A stretch of DNA of 64,000 nucleotides from an uncultured Lachnospiraceae bacterium (lineage in GTDB: Bacteria > Bacillota > Clostridia > Lachnospirales > Lachnospiraceae): NCBI GenBank assembly GCA_910576535.1, contig CAJTKK010000006.1:85246-149245 (forward strand), in the 5' to 3' direction. Below are positions 1 through 9,459 of the stretch, piece by piece (within the stretch, counting starts at the first letter, position 1; the number at the start of each line of letters is the position of its first letter). The translations under genes were made by a program, and so were the position numbers. The notes beneath the pieces are model-generated. The model was given only the letters and a program-made list of their open reading frames with translations, did not search any database and was not told the origin of the DNA.

Positions 1-857
1 TTTTCTCCCCAGGCTTCTTCCATGGCCACAGCATTCCATACGCCGCTGACCCCGGCGATGACGGAACCGTCTTTTACTCCTGAAAGAAAGCCGGATTCCT
101 GAGTATTGAAAAAGGCGGGGCTTTGGGCAATGGAAAGCATAGCGTTGGCAACATCCACGCCTTTGATGGGCCCGTCTGTTCCGTTCCAAGTGCAGAAATT
201 GGTAATCCCGTTGTCATTTAACCCGACTTCCAGCCCGGTATTGCCGAAAAAGGCATATACATACCATGCGGAAGACCAGTCCATGGTAACTTTTTTCCCG
301 TTTTGCCCGGCAACTTCTAATATGCGGTCAAAAGTCCTGACGTCATCCGGGGTAAAATATTGTTTGTTGTAATAAAGAAAATAACCATTATCCGCTGTCA
401 GAGGATAAGCATATAGAGTATCCCCGACTGAGGCTGCTTCTGTCGCTCCAGGCAGGTTTTCCGCTTTGATACGGTCCGCATTTTCCACTGGTTCCAAGGC
501 GCCGGCAGCCACCAGGGTATTTAACTGGTCATCGGCAAAGGTAAAGACATCGGCGCCATGTTCTAAATCTGCCATTAAAGCGTCTTTGCAGCCGGATTCG
601 CTTTGCGCGGCGTAGGTAATGTGGAAATTTGCCTGGCCCTGGTACTCTTTTTGGAAGCTTTCAAAAATCTGTTTTAAAAGGGCTTCATCCTCCTCCGCCC
701 CCCAGACGGTCAGCTCCACATCTTCGTTTTCCAGTGCGGTTTCTGTTTCGGCGTCTTTCGTTTTTTCTGTTTGAATATTGCTGTCTGCCTTGGCGCAACC
801 TGACAGTGCGGCAGACAATGCGGCAGTCACAAAAAATATACCAAATCTTTTTCCCAT
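1..857 (-). CDS. ABC transporter substrate-binding lipoprotein, carbohydrate type (partial)
   Basis: Leftward gene whose 3' end lies outside the window, so only about 285 codons are seen. The ATG at 857-855 opens a lipoprotein signal peptide: basic start, hydrophobic stretch, lipobox LSGC with the lipidated Cys near residue 21, then a short charged linker. What follows reads as a family 1 extracellular solute-binding protein: an early beta strand (VELTVWGAEE), a region rich in AADDQLN-like sequence, and a YAYPLTADNGYFLYYNK segment typical of maltose/multiple-sugar binding proteins. Such proteins sit on the outer face of the membrane and deliver sugar to an ABC permease, presumably encoded further left. 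A TTGCAT/TACAAT promoter lies 160-190 bp upstream. The substrate cannot be told from sequence. Confidence 0.85.
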   Translation of the reverse strand, partial: MGKRFGIFFVTAALSAALSGCAKADSNIQTEKTKDAETETALENEDVELTVWGAEEDEALLKQIFESFQKEYQGQANFHITYAAQSESGCKDALMADLEHGADVFTFADDQLNTLVAAGALEPVENADRIKAENLPGATEAASVGDTLYAYPLTADNGYFLYYNKQYFTPDDVRTFDRILEVAGQNGKKVTMDWSSAWYVYAFFGNTGLEVGLNDNGITNFCTWNGTDGPIKGVDVANAMLSIAQSPAFFNTQESGFLSGVKDGSVIAGVSGVWNAVAMEEAWGE

Positions 858-1015
858 AACTTTTCAGCCTTTCGTATGTTCTTCCAAGGGCATGACGGAC
901 GCAAACAGCGCTGCCTTTATAGCTGTAATCCGTACTCAGGGAGTGCAGGCAGCGGCTGTTCATCAACTGGCAGCCCCTTATTATGTCAAAAGCCGTTTGA
1001 CTTTCCGGCTGCATA

Positions 1016-1044
1016 ATTGTATCATTTTTATGTGTATAATGCAA
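1016..1044 (-). promoter_or_regulatory. sigma-A type promoter for the leftward substrate-binding protein gene
   Basis: On the minus strand TTGCAT (1044-1039) and TACAAT (1021-1016) are separated by exactly 17 bp. It would give an untranslated leader of about 150 nt before the ATG at 857. A rightward TTGACT-17-TATCAT (997-1025) overlaps it, so transcription in the two directions may interfere. I recognise no riboswitch in the leader. Confidence 0.55.
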
Positions 1045-1194
1045 TATATATGAATGATGCCAAAGGCAGGGGATGGACGGCCAGGCTGCATTTTTTCATG
1101 CTTTTTCTTGGGGGATTTTCATCCTTTTCCTTTTTTTTCAAAAACGGAAATCTAGGAAATTCGTCCTGCCTCCTTTTATATATTTCAAAAATCT

Positions 1195-1223
1195 TTGACA
1201 TTTATGTTGAAAAATGGTAGGCT
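1195..1223 (+). promoter_or_regulatory. sigma-A type promoter of the signalling/chemotaxis operon
   Basis: TTGACA at 1195-1200, a 17-bp spacer, then TAGGCT at 1218-1223, about 50 bp before the first start codon at 1275. The -35 is perfect; the -10 keeps only the T-A-...-T core. The rest of the 858-1274 intergenic stretch holds the overlapping divergent promoters at 997-1044 and no gene that I can support. Confidence 0.55.
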
Positions 1224-1274
1224 TATTATGATTGGTGCATAGTGCCGGAAAATATATTGGAAAGAGGGAAAAAT

Positions 1275-2363
1275 ATGAGCAGGCAGCAGATATTGATTGT
1301 TGATGATGAAGAAGTGAACAGAGCTATACTTAGCGAGATTTTTCGTGACGATTATGACATTATAGAAGCGCCGAACGGGCAGGAAGCGATCGACAGGCTT
1401 GGGGAAGGACATAATATTGTATTGGTATGCCTTGATGTAGTTATGCCTCTGGTAGATGGTTTCGGAGTACTGGATTATATGGAAAAGAACGACTTGCTGA
1501 ACAAGATTCCGGTTATACTGATCACAGGGGAATCAGTGGCTTCCAGCGAGGGGAAGGCGTATGGCTATGGGGTTGCGGATGTTATGCACAAGCCGTTTTA
1601 CCCTCATATCGTTATGAGAAGAAGCAGCAATATTATCCAGCTTTATCAGAATAAGCTGAATATGGAGCAGAAGTTAAAAGAGCAGGAAGAGAAGATCCTT
1701 GCCCAGGAAAGCAAAAATAGGAAAAATAATGAATTTATGATTGACGCACTTAGTGCGGTAGTGGAATTCAGGAGCTTAGAAACAGGGGATCATATTAAAA
1801 GAATCAAATATTTTACAAGAATCCTGCTTAAATATATGGCAAAATATTTCCCTCAGTACGGCTTGACACCGGAGCAGATTGATGCTATGGCAAAAGCGGC
1901 AGCTATGCATGATATCGGTAAAATCGGTATTCCGGACGCTATATTGCTGAAGCCGGGGCGTCTGACGGAAGAAGAATTTGAGACAATGAAAGAACATACA
2001 ACCATTGGATGCGAGATTCTTAAGAATTTCCAGCAAAATGAGAATGAGGACGATGAGTTCTTCCAGTATTGTTATGATATCTGCCGCCATCATCATGAAA
2101 GATGGGACGGCAAAGGCTACCCGGATCATCTGGTTGGGGAAGAAATCCCTCTTTGCGCCCAGGTAGTGGCTATTGCCGATGTATATGACGCGTTGGTAAG
2201 CAATAGAGTATATAAAGGCGCTTATGCAAATAATGTGGCTTATGATATGATTATGAACGGGGAATGCGGCGAATTTGCGCCGGATGTACTGGAGTGTTTT
2301 GCACTGGCGAAAGAAGATTTCTTTAATATTGTAGAAGTGATTAAGATGTTTACGTTTGTATAA
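1275..2363 (+). CDS. Response regulator with HD-GYP domain (c-di-GMP phosphodiesterase type)
   Basis: 362 residues. Residues 1-120 form a receiver domain with the DD pair at 10-11, phospho-acceptor Asp54 (CLDVVMP), Thr84 and Lys106. A coiled coil (about 120-150) leads to an HD-GYP domain with an intact HD pair at 212-213 (MHDIGKIGIPD), HTTIG, RHHHERWDGKGYP and the GYP at 281-283. HD-GYP proteins of this type hydrolyse cyclic di-GMP in the cytoplasm. ATG 1275 is chosen because GAAAGAGGG lies just upstream; an in-frame GTG at 1242 would add 11 residues but has no such site. First gene of an operon that continues through CheA, so its output is probably linked to the chemosensory array. Confidence 0.9.
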   Translation: MSRQQILIVDDEEVNRAILSEIFRDDYDIIEAPNGQEAIDRLGEGHNIVLVCLDVVMPLVDGFGVLDYMEKNDLLNKIPVILITGESVASSEGKAYGYGVADVMHKPFYPHIVMRRSSNIIQLYQNKLNMEQKLKEQEEKILAQESKNRKNNEFMIDALSAVVEFRSLETGDHIKRIKYFTRILLKYMAKYFPQYGLTPEQIDAMAKAAAMHDIGKIGIPDAILLKPGRLTEEEFETMKEHTTIGCEILKNFQQNENEDDEFFQYCYDICRHHHERWDGKGYPDHLVGEEIPLCAQVVAIADVYDALVSNRVYKGAYANNVAYDMIMNGECGEFAPDVLECFALAKEDFFNIVEVIKMFTFV

Positions 2364-2395
2364 AAGATTTGTGGGAATCCGGAGGCGATGGGAAG

Positions 2396-3814
2396 ATGGA
2401 AAAAAAGGAGTTTCTTTCATCTCTTGTTGAATATGCGCTGGAAATGGTCCTTGCATTCGACCAAAAAGGGGCTATTACTTATGCGAATGCCGGCGCAAGG
2501 GAAAAGCTAGGCTATGGGGAAGAAATAAACGGTATACATATCGGAGAGATTTTCCCGGCAGTCTTTGAAAAGACGGAAGACGGGTTTGCCACGGAATATG
2601 TATTTGGCGGGGAAGCGCAGAATATGGCGGCATACCGGAAAAACCAGACGTGCTTCCCCACCGAGACCCGGATTATGTCATATGGCAGCGAAAGATTTGT
2701 ATGCATGTCCAATGATATATTGGAAAGAGAGTTTTTAAGCAAGGAAGTCATACAGGTCAGACATGAGGCAGAACAGGCGATGAAGGTGAAATCCGAGTTT
2801 GTGGCTAATGTAACCCATGAGCTGAGGACGCCTGTTAATGGCATACTTGGCAATGTAAGGGAACTGCTTGAAACGGAAACGGACGCTTCTAAGCTGAAAA
2901 ATCTGCATTTGATGGAGCGGTGCTGCGAAAATATGGGGATGATTATTAATAATATCCTTGATTTTTCCAAGCTGGAGGCGGGAAAGTTTACGTTGGATCC
3001 GCAGAAATTCCATTTTAAAAATATGCTGGATTATATAAAAGACAGCCATATCAGGAAAATAACGGAGAAGGGGTTGGATTTTGTTCTTTCCATATCCGAT
3101 GATATCCCTGAATATGTGATAGGGGATGAGCTGCGTATTGTCCAGATATTAAATAATTTGATCAGCAATGCCGTGAAATTCACATCAATGGGAAAAATCA
3201 GCGTGGAGGTTGTCAGGACGGCTCAGATCAACGACAGGATAGAATTATTTTTCTTTGTCATGGATACAGGGATAGGCATTGATAAAAAAGACGAAGATAA
3301 GCTGTTCCAAAGTTTTTCCCAGGTGGATGCCTCTATTTCCAGGCAGTATGGAGGGACAGGGCTTGGACTGAACATATGCAAACAGCTCGTGGAGCTGATG
3401 GGCGGTACGATTGCAGTGGAAAGCGAAAGAGGAAAAGGTTCTAACTTTTCCTTTTCCATATGGGTTACTGTCCCGGAAGGGGAGAACATAGAACCCCTTT
3501 CCGGATATACAGCGTCTATGCCTTTGCTGGGACAGCATAAGATGCTGGCCGATGAAGAGGAAGATGATGTGCGCCAATATGGGAGTACGGCTAACAAAGA
3601 GCAGCTAAGCAAGATTTTATCTAAACTGATCCTTTGCGTGGAAATGGAGAACTGGGAAAAGGCAGAAGGGTTTGCTGATACAGTAAAACAGCTTACTGCA
3701 GACGCGCCAAAAGAAGTAAAGAGCGCAGCTCTCCGTTTAAAGATGGCAATTCAAAAGGAAAATTACGATAAAACGGCAGCGGCCTTTGAAACGTTGAATG
3801 CTTTTATGGAGTAA
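2396..3814 (+). CDS. PAS-domain sensor histidine kinase
   Basis: 472 residues with no membrane segment, so cytoplasmic. Residues 1-115 look like a PAS domain. The HisKA box has His141 (NVTHELRTPVNG), followed by a HATPase with N box (NNLISNAVKFT), G1 (DTGIGI), F box (FSQVDASIS) and G2 (GGTGLGLN). A further 90 or so residues at the C-terminus are helical and Hpt-like in size, but I see no conserved phospho-His there. ATG 2396 has GGAGGC 9 nt upstream; the upstream in-frame TTG is ignored. It lies 32 bp after the REC-HD-GYP gene and 29 bp before a second one, so these two regulators are its obvious phosphotransfer partners. The signal is unknown. Confidence 0.88.
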   Translation: MEKKEFLSSLVEYALEMVLAFDQKGAITYANAGAREKLGYGEEINGIHIGEIFPAVFEKTEDGFATEYVFGGEAQNMAAYRKNQTCFPTETRIMSYGSERFVCMSNDILEREFLSKEVIQVRHEAEQAMKVKSEFVANVTHELRTPVNGILGNVRELLETETDASKLKNLHLMERCCENMGMIINNILDFSKLEAGKFTLDPQKFHFKNMLDYIKDSHIRKITEKGLDFVLSISDDIPEYVIGDELRIVQILNNLISNAVKFTSMGKISVEVVRTAQINDRIELFFFVMDTGIGIDKKDEDKLFQSFSQVDASISRQYGGTGLGLNICKQLVELMGGTIAVESERGKGSNFSFSIWVTVPEGENIEPLSGYTASMPLLGQHKMLADEEEDDVRQYGSTANKEQLSKILSKLILCVEMENWEKAEGFADTVKQLTADAPKEVKSAALRLKMAIQKENYDKTAAAFETLNAFME

Positions 3815-3843
3815 AAAAGAATGCGGACTGGAGAAGGATAGAA

Positions 3844-4896
3844 ATGAATGCCATTCGGATTTTAATTGTGGACGATATGGAAACCAACCGGGCGATTCTG
3901 GAACAGATTATTGAGGATATGGGTTATGAGCCTGTTTTGGCAGATAGCGGTGAACAGGCGATTGAGTTATTGCAGGGGTTTACGCCGCATCTTGTAATGT
4001 CGGATATATCTATGCCGGGAATGAACGGTTATGAATTATGCAGAATATTAAAAGACCATGCAGAAACAAGAGATATCCCTATTATTTTTATATCGGCTTT
4101 CACGGAAGCGGAAGATGTTGTCCGCGGTTTTTCAATGGGCGGGGATGATTATATTACCAAACCGTTTATCCCTGAAGTGGTAAAGGCAAGGGTCGGGGTG
4201 CATTTGCGTTTATATGAAAGCGGGCGGCAGCTTAGGGAAACGAACAGACGTCTGCAGATTTCCGTTAATTCACAGCTTTCCCAGATTCAGCAGGGAAAGA
4301 AAAATGTGCTTTATGCCTTGGCAAATGTAGCGGCTCAAAACGCGTATTTCGGGGAGGGGCATACGGAGAGAATTTGTAAAAACTGCCGTACCCTGGCACA
4401 GGGGCTGCAGCTTTCCCCACTATTTGAAGACAGAATTTCAGACAGTTTTATAGATGCCGTGGAAATAGCGGCTCCTTTATGCGATGTGGGGAATATTGCT
4501 ATTCCCATGGGGATTCTCCAGAAAAAAGATAAACTTACGGATGAGGAATTAAAGATTGCAAGGCAGCATACGACGAATGGCGCAAAGCTGCTTAGTGATA
4601 TATGCACGGGCAGCGATTACAATGACTTTATGGAACATGCAATTGATATTGCCCATTATCATCATGAGAATTGGGACGGAAGCGGCTATCCGGAAGGGCG
4701 GATAGGGGAAGATATCCCGCTTTCGGCCAGAATTATCTCGTTAGTCAGCGTATTCTGCGCTTTGACGGAGGAACGTTCTTACCGTAAGGCGCATAGCAAG
4801 GATGAAGCTCTGGCAATGATGAAGGAAGACGCGGGAAAGAAATACGATCCGGATATGTTTCAGATTTACTGCAAAATATACCGTCAGCTTTGCTGA
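3844..4896 (+). CDS. Response regulator with degenerate HD-GYP domain
   Basis: 350 residues. The receiver domain (1-125) is complete, with Asp54 (SDISMP) and Lys106 (ITKPF). The second half aligns with HD-GYP: GHTERI at 172-177, RQHTTNG, AHYHHENWDGSGYP with GYP at 281-283. The signature HD pair is replaced by Cys213-Asp214 (PLCDVGNIAIP in place of MHDIGKIGIP), losing both a metal-ligand His and the Lys two positions beyond the glycine. Known HD-GYP enzymes need this His, so the protein may bind rather than cleave c-di-GMP, or may only bind partners. It follows the kinase gene and precedes cheR in the same operon. Confidence 0.85.
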   Translation: MNAIRILIVDDMETNRAILEQIIEDMGYEPVLADSGEQAIELLQGFTPHLVMSDISMPGMNGYELCRILKDHAETRDIPIIFISAFTEAEDVVRGFSMGGDDYITKPFIPEVVKARVGVHLRLYESGRQLRETNRRLQISVNSQLSQIQQGKKNVLYALANVAAQNAYFGEGHTERICKNCRTLAQGLQLSPLFEDRISDSFIDAVEIAAPLCDVGNIAIPMGILQKKDKLTDEELKIARQHTTNGAKLLSDICTGSDYNDFMEHAIDIAHYHHENWDGSGYPEGRIGEDIPLSARIISLVSVFCALTEERSYRKAHSKDEALAMMKEDAGKKYDPDMFQIYCKIYRQLC

Positions 4897-5009
4897 TTGG
4901 CTCTGCCGGGCAGCGTTGCGGCAGACAGGAGAATGGGGACAAATTGCTTGATTCATTTGATTTCTGCCGGGAAAGGAAAATATACGGCAGGCTGGGGAGG
5001 TTGAGACGT

Positions 5010-5816
5010 TTGATTTCAAATGAGGAGTTTTTAAGGATTGCAAATTATTTAAAAAGCCGTTACGGTATTGATATGGGCCAAAAAAAGGTTATAATGAATG
5101 GTAGGCTCGAAAATTATATGAAGAAGGAAGGATGGAAGAGTTTTAATGAGTATATGGATGCTCTTCAGAAAGATTCTTCCGGGAAGCTGGAAAAGGCATT
5201 GATCGATCATTTGACAACGAACCATACCTTTTTTATGCGCGAATTTGAACATTTTGAATTCTTTAAAGACACAGTGCTTCCTTATCTCAGGGATAAAGAA
5301 AGCAAACGTAAGGATCTGCGTATCTGGTGCGGCGCATCCTCTACAGGGGAAGAGCCATATATGATTGCTATGGTTCTCAAGGAGTTTTTTGGGATGGACC
5401 ATAAGTCATGGGATACAAAGGTGTTGGCAACCGATATTTCCACAAAGGTATTGCAGCAGGCTATTGCAGGGGTTTACAGAAGCGAAAGCATCGAGTCTGT
5501 GCCGGACCGGTGGAAACGCCAGTTTTTTAAGAAGGTTCCCGGCCAGGATCAATATGCAGTGACGGATGAACTGAAAAAAGAGGTGATTTTCCGCCAGTTC
5601 AATTTGATGAATCCATTCCCTTTTAAGAAAAAAATGCATGTTGTTTTTTTACGCAATGTAATGATATATTTTGATGGCCCGACAAAACAGGAATTGGTCC
5701 GGAAAGTGTATGATTGCCTGGAACCAGGAGGATACCTGTTTATTGGTACGACAGAAACGTTGGACAGGGGCAGCAGCGATTTTCAGATAATCCGCCCTTC
5801 AATTTTCAGAAAATAG
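5010..5816 (+). CDS. cheR: Chemotaxis protein methyltransferase CheR
   Basis: 268 residues, the usual CheR size, when started at TTG 5010, which has GGGAGG 9 nt upstream; the longer open frame from 4890 would overlap the preceding gene and has no ribosome binding site. The short helical N-terminal domain (about 1-75) is followed by a SAM-dependent methyltransferase fold: IWCGASSTGEEPY (SAM loop), VLATDIS, and NVMIYF. CheR methylates glutamates on chemoreceptors to adapt the array, opposing CheB, whose gene follows 15 bp downstream. The two receptor genes at 10009 and 14856 are likely substrates. Confidence 0.93.
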   Translation: MISNEEFLRIANYLKSRYGIDMGQKKVIMNGRLENYMKKEGWKSFNEYMDALQKDSSGKLEKALIDHLTTNHTFFMREFEHFEFFKDTVLPYLRDKESKRKDLRIWCGASSTGEEPYMIAMVLKEFFGMDHKSWDTKVLATDISTKVLQQAIAGVYRSESIESVPDRWKRQFFKKVPGQDQYAVTDELKKEVIFRQFNLMNPFPFKKKMHVVFLRNVMIYFDGPTKQELVRKVYDCLEPGGYLFIGTTETLDRGSSDFQIIRPSIFRK

Positions 5817-5831
5817 GAAGGAAGTAATGGT

Positions 5832-6863
5832 ATGCGTCCAATCAAAGTTTTGGTAGTGGAGGATTCCTTGGTTTTCCGGGAATTACTGGTACAAAATTTG
5901 AACAAGGATCCTGCTATTGAAGTAGTGGCGGTAGCAAAAGATCCTTTTGAAGCAAGAGATGCGATCCTGGCGTACCGCCCGGATGTGATGACTTTGGATG
6001 TGGAACTTCCAAGGATGAGCGGCATTGAGTTTTTACGGAAATTAATGCCGCAGTATCCAATTCCGGTCGTTGTAATCAGCGCATTAAGCGATAAAGTTTT
6101 TGAAGCGCTGAATGCAGGGGCGGTGGATTTTGTGGCGAAGCCGGTTAGCACGGGCAGAGCGCAGATAGAAGATTTTATCCATAATGAACTGAGCGAAAAA
6201 GTTAAAATAGCTTCTCATGTACAAGTGAGCAATATCAAAAAGACGGCAATGCTGCAGACTGCCCAGCAGCCTATGCAGCTAAAAGATAATAACCTTATAG
6301 TGGCGATCGGTGCATCCACAGGCGGCACAGAGGCAATTTTCTCTGTAGTCAAGGATTTCGGCCCGGATATTCCAGGAGTTGTGATTGTACAGCATATGCC
6401 TCCGGGCTTTACGGAGATGTATGCCAAAAGGCTGGATGGGCAATGCCGGGTCAGGGTAAAAGAGGCATGCACCGGCGACAGGGTGATGAAGGGGCAGGTA
6501 TTGATTGCCCCTGGAGGCGACAAACATATGCGGCTGGTAAAAGTAAATGGGGTTTATCAGGTGGAATGCAGGCAGGGGCCGAAAGTAAACGGGCATTGCC
6601 CGTCGGTGGATGAACTGTTTTATTCCGTAGCAAATGTGGCAGGATCCCATGCCCTTGGCATTATCCTGACAGGAATGGGAGGAGATGGCGCAAAAGGGCT
6701 TTTAGCCATGCGGAAAGCCGGGGCGCAGACTATTGGGCAGGATGCATCCACTTGCGTTGTATATGGGATGCCGAAAGTGGCCTATGATATCGGAGCCGTA
6801 AAACACCAGGTAAGACTGGATGAGATTGCAAAAAAAGCGTACACGCTTTTAAGTAAAATGTAG
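5832..6863 (+). CDS. cheB: Chemotaxis response regulator protein-glutamate methylesterase CheB
   Basis: 343 residues. Residues 1-125 are a receiver domain with Asp56 (TLDVELP) and Lys103 (VAKP). After a linker comes the CheB methylesterase/deamidase domain with the catalytic triad visible as Ser162 (AIGASTGGTEAI), His188 (VQHMPPGF) and Asp285 (GMGGDGAKG). Phosphorylation by CheA would relieve inhibition by the receiver domain, so that receptor methyl esters are removed. The ATG at 5832 follows GGAAGGAAG; cheR ends 15 bp before it and a CheY-like gene starts 12 bp after it. Confidence 0.95.
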   Translation: MRPIKVLVVEDSLVFRELLVQNLNKDPAIEVVAVAKDPFEARDAILAYRPDVMTLDVELPRMSGIEFLRKLMPQYPIPVVVISALSDKVFEALNAGAVDFVAKPVSTGRAQIEDFIHNELSEKVKIASHVQVSNIKKTAMLQTAQQPMQLKDNNLIVAIGASTGGTEAIFSVVKDFGPDIPGVVIVQHMPPGFTEMYAKRLDGQCRVRVKEACTGDRVMKGQVLIAPGGDKHMRLVKVNGVYQVECRQGPKVNGHCPSVDELFYSVANVAGSHALGIILTGMGGDGAKGLLAMRKAGAQTIGQDASTCVVYGMPKVAYDIGAVKHQVRLDEIAKKAYTLLSKM

Positions 6864-6875
6864 AGGAGAGATGGG

Positions 6876-7268
6876 ATGAAAATTTTATTGGCAGAAGATG
6901 ATTTTGTAACCAGAAAATTCATGGCAAATTTTTTATCCAAATATGGAGAGTGCGATGTAACAGTGGACGGGATGGAAGCTGTGGATGCATTTATGCTTGC
7001 ACTGGAGGATGATGAGCCATATGATTTAGTATGCCTCGATATTATGATGCCCGTCATGGACGGCTATCAGGCGCTGAAGGGGATACGTAATCTGGAAAAA
7101 CAAAAGAATATCCCGGAAGAAGAGGCCGTGAAAGTGATTATGACGACAGCTTTGAATGAAGAAAGGAATGTAAAGATGGCTTTTGAACTGGGCTGTACCA
7201 TATATTCCGGAAAGCCTATTGACCAAGGCCGGTTTGAGCAGGCGCTAAAAAAGCTGGGCCTGGTTTAA
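6876..7268 (+). CDS. CheY-like single-domain response regulator
   Basis: 130 residues, a lone receiver domain: acidic pair at 7-8 (AEDDF), phospho-acceptor in CLDIMMP, Thr in IMTTA and Lys in SGKP. There is no output domain. Position between cheB and cheA makes it the diffusible phosphoacceptor of this array, but since no flagellar motor gene is in view its target could equally be a c-di-GMP enzyme or a pilus component. Ribosome binding site GAGGAGAG is 8 nt before the ATG. Confidence 0.88.
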   Translation: MKILLAEDDFVTRKFMANFLSKYGECDVTVDGMEAVDAFMLALEDDEPYDLVCLDIMMPVMDGYQALKGIRNLEKQKNIPEEEAVKVIMTTALNEERNVKMAFELGCTIYSGKPIDQGRFEQALKKLGLV

Positions 7269-7302
7269 ATAAAAAAGCTATTAAGCAAGGAAGGAGAAAC
7301 AT

Positions 7303-9438
7303 ATGGCTGACGAATTTAACACGGAAGGCATGTTGGACATGTATTTGTTTGAGAATGAGCAGCTGCTTGAGCAGCTACAGGAGATGGTGCTGGAACAGAA
7401 GGATGCGGATTGCTTTGATGAAGACAGCATCAATGAAATATTCCGGACGATGCATACCATCAAGGGTTCATCAGGCATTATGATGTTTGATAATATAACG
7501 GCGATTTCCCATAAGCTGGAGGACGTGTTTTACTTTTTAAGGGAATCTCATCCCGATAATGTTCCTCATCTGGAACTGGTAGAGCATGTATTGGAAGTAG
7601 AGGATTTCATCAGCGGGGAAATGGAAAAGATTAAAAGCGGGCAAGGGACAGATGGTGACCCTAGCGGGCTTATTGAGGGGCTGAACCAGTTTTTGGATAA
7701 AATCCAGGGGAACGGGTCTGAAAGCGCGGCAAAAGGGCTGCCGGGGAATGTGCATGAAGAGCCAAAGCAGTTCTATATTGCGCCAGTGGCAAGCAGCGCC
7801 AGCCGGTTTTACAAGATTAATGTTATCTTTTTCCCGGAAACGGAGATGGCGAATGTCCATGCTTACAAGGTAGTATATGCGTTAAAGGAAATTGCAGAGG
7901 ATATCCTTTATTCCCCGGAAGATATCATTGCGGATGAAAGCAGCGCCCAGACGATTATCGAAAAGGGATTCCGGATTCTGCTGCAGGCTCAGGCTTCTGA
8001 GGAAGAAGTAAGGAATATTATTGGCGTGGGGTATGACATTGACAGAGTGGATGTTTATGAATGCCAGGCGGAAGAATTCCTGCAAGGGTTTGACTTCGGG
8101 GAAGAGCATACTGTGATTGATTTGAATTCCAGTGTGGAAGAGATTGAAGCAAAGACAACGGCTGCTTCGGAAGAGAAAAAGGAAGAGAAGATTGCCCCTG
8201 GTGATTTTGTCATCAAACCCAAAGAGCCGGGCAAGCCGAAGAAATTGGCTAAGGATAAAGTAAAATCGGATAAGGCGACCTTTATCAGCGTCAATGTAAG
8301 CAAAATGGATATGCTGATGGATTTGATCGGGGAACTTGTCATTTCGGAGTCAGTGGTAATGCAGAACCCGGATTTGAAAGTACCTGGGCTGGATTTGACA
8401 AACTTTAACAAAGCGGCTTCCCAGATGGCAAAGATATCTACCGATCTGCAGAATGTAATTATGTCCATGAGGATGGTTCCGTTGACGAATACGTTCCAGA
8501 AGATGAACCGTATCGTATTCGATGTCTCAAGGAAATTGGGGAAAGATATCAACTTTGAGATGGTAGGGGAGAATACGGAAGTAGATAAAAATATTATTGA
8601 GCATATTTCCGACCCGTTAATGCATCTTGTCCGCAATGCGGTGGATCATGGCATCGAAACGGATGAAGAGCGGATGGCCAGCGGCAAAACGGAAAAAGGA
8701 AAGGTTACGCTTTCCGCGAAAACGGAAGCCGGAAAAGTCTGGATCAGCGTTACTGATAACGGAAAAGGTTTGGAAAGGGAGAAAATACTGGCAAAGGCAA
8801 GGAAACAGGGGCTTCTGGAGGAAGGAAAACCGGATTCGGCTTATACGGATAAGGAAGTTTACCAGTTTATTACGCTGCCAGGATTCTCTACAAATGAACA
8901 GGTAACGGAGTATTCCGGGCGCGGCGTCGGAATGGATGTAGTGGTACAGAATATCCAGGCTATTGGCGGGCTGTTAGAGATAGAAAGCACGCCGGGCGAA
9001 GGAAGCACCATGAATTTAAAGATACCGCTTACTTTGGCTATTGTTGACGGTGTTGTTCTGGAGACAGGGACTTCTTCCTTTGTTGTGGAAACCGGGTTAG
9101 TAAAAGAATTTGTCAGCGTAAGGGAAGATATGATGATTCATGAACCCAGCGGGGATGAATTCGTAATGTTAAGGGGCGAATGCTTCCCGGTACTGAGGCT
9201 TGGCGACTGGTATGGGCTGAAAGATTATAAGCAGTCTGTGGAAGACGGGATGATGGTAGTTCTTGAGCTGGACGGGAAGACGATCTGTATGTTTGTGGAT
9301 AAACTGGTAGGAAAGCAGGAGATTGTTGTTAAACCGATTCCTTCATATATCAAGAAAATTAAAGGTTTGTCAGGATGCACTCAGCTAGGGGATGGCAGTA
9401 TAGCCCTTATTTTGGATCCTAGCGGATTTTTGGAATAG
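7303..9438 (+). CDS. cheA: Chemotaxis histidine kinase CheA
   Basis: 711 residues with the full class II kinase order. P1 Hpt domain with phospho-His51 (TMHTIKGSSG); a P2-like regulator-binding region about 155-255; a charged linker to about 325; P3 dimerisation helices (VSKMDMLMDLIGELV); P4 ATPase with N box (LVRNAVDHGIE), DNGKGL and GRGVGMDVV; and a CheW-like P5 domain from about 580. CheA autophosphorylates under receptor control and passes phosphate to CheY and CheB receivers. It begins 34 bp after the CheY-like gene, and cheW follows after 21 bp. Confidence 0.96.
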   Translation: MADEFNTEGMLDMYLFENEQLLEQLQEMVLEQKDADCFDEDSINEIFRTMHTIKGSSGIMMFDNITAISHKLEDVFYFLRESHPDNVPHLELVEHVLEVEDFISGEMEKIKSGQGTDGDPSGLIEGLNQFLDKIQGNGSESAAKGLPGNVHEEPKQFYIAPVASSASRFYKINVIFFPETEMANVHAYKVVYALKEIAEDILYSPEDIIADESSAQTIIEKGFRILLQAQASEEEVRNIIGVGYDIDRVDVYECQAEEFLQGFDFGEEHTVIDLNSSVEEIEAKTTAASEEKKEEKIAPGDFVIKPKEPGKPKKLAKDKVKSDKATFISVNVSKMDMLMDLIGELVISESVVMQNPDLKVPGLDLTNFNKAASQMAKISTDLQNVIMSMRMVPLTNTFQKMNRIVFDVSRKLGKDINFEMVGENTEVDKNIIEHISDPLMHLVRNAVDHGIETDEERMASGKTEKGKVTLSAKTEAGKVWISVTDNGKGLEREKILAKARKQGLLEEGKPDSAYTDKEVYQFITLPGFSTNEQVTEYSGRGVGMDVVVQNIQAIGGLLEIESTPGEGSTMNLKIPLTLAIVDGVVLETGTSSFVVETGLVKEFVSVREDMMIHEPSGDEFVMLRGECFPVLRLGDWYGLKDYKQSVEDGMMVVLELDGKTICMFVDKLVGKQEIVVKPIPSYIKKIKGLSGCTQLGDGSIALILDPSGFLE

Positions 9439-9459
9439 AGCATTGGAAAGGAGTATTCT

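Noticed and set aside
685..1044. Leftward 119-codon open frame over the lipoprotein start and its leader
   Set aside because: It is in another frame from the real lipoprotein gene, ends in poly-Gly, has no ribosome binding site and covers the promoter.
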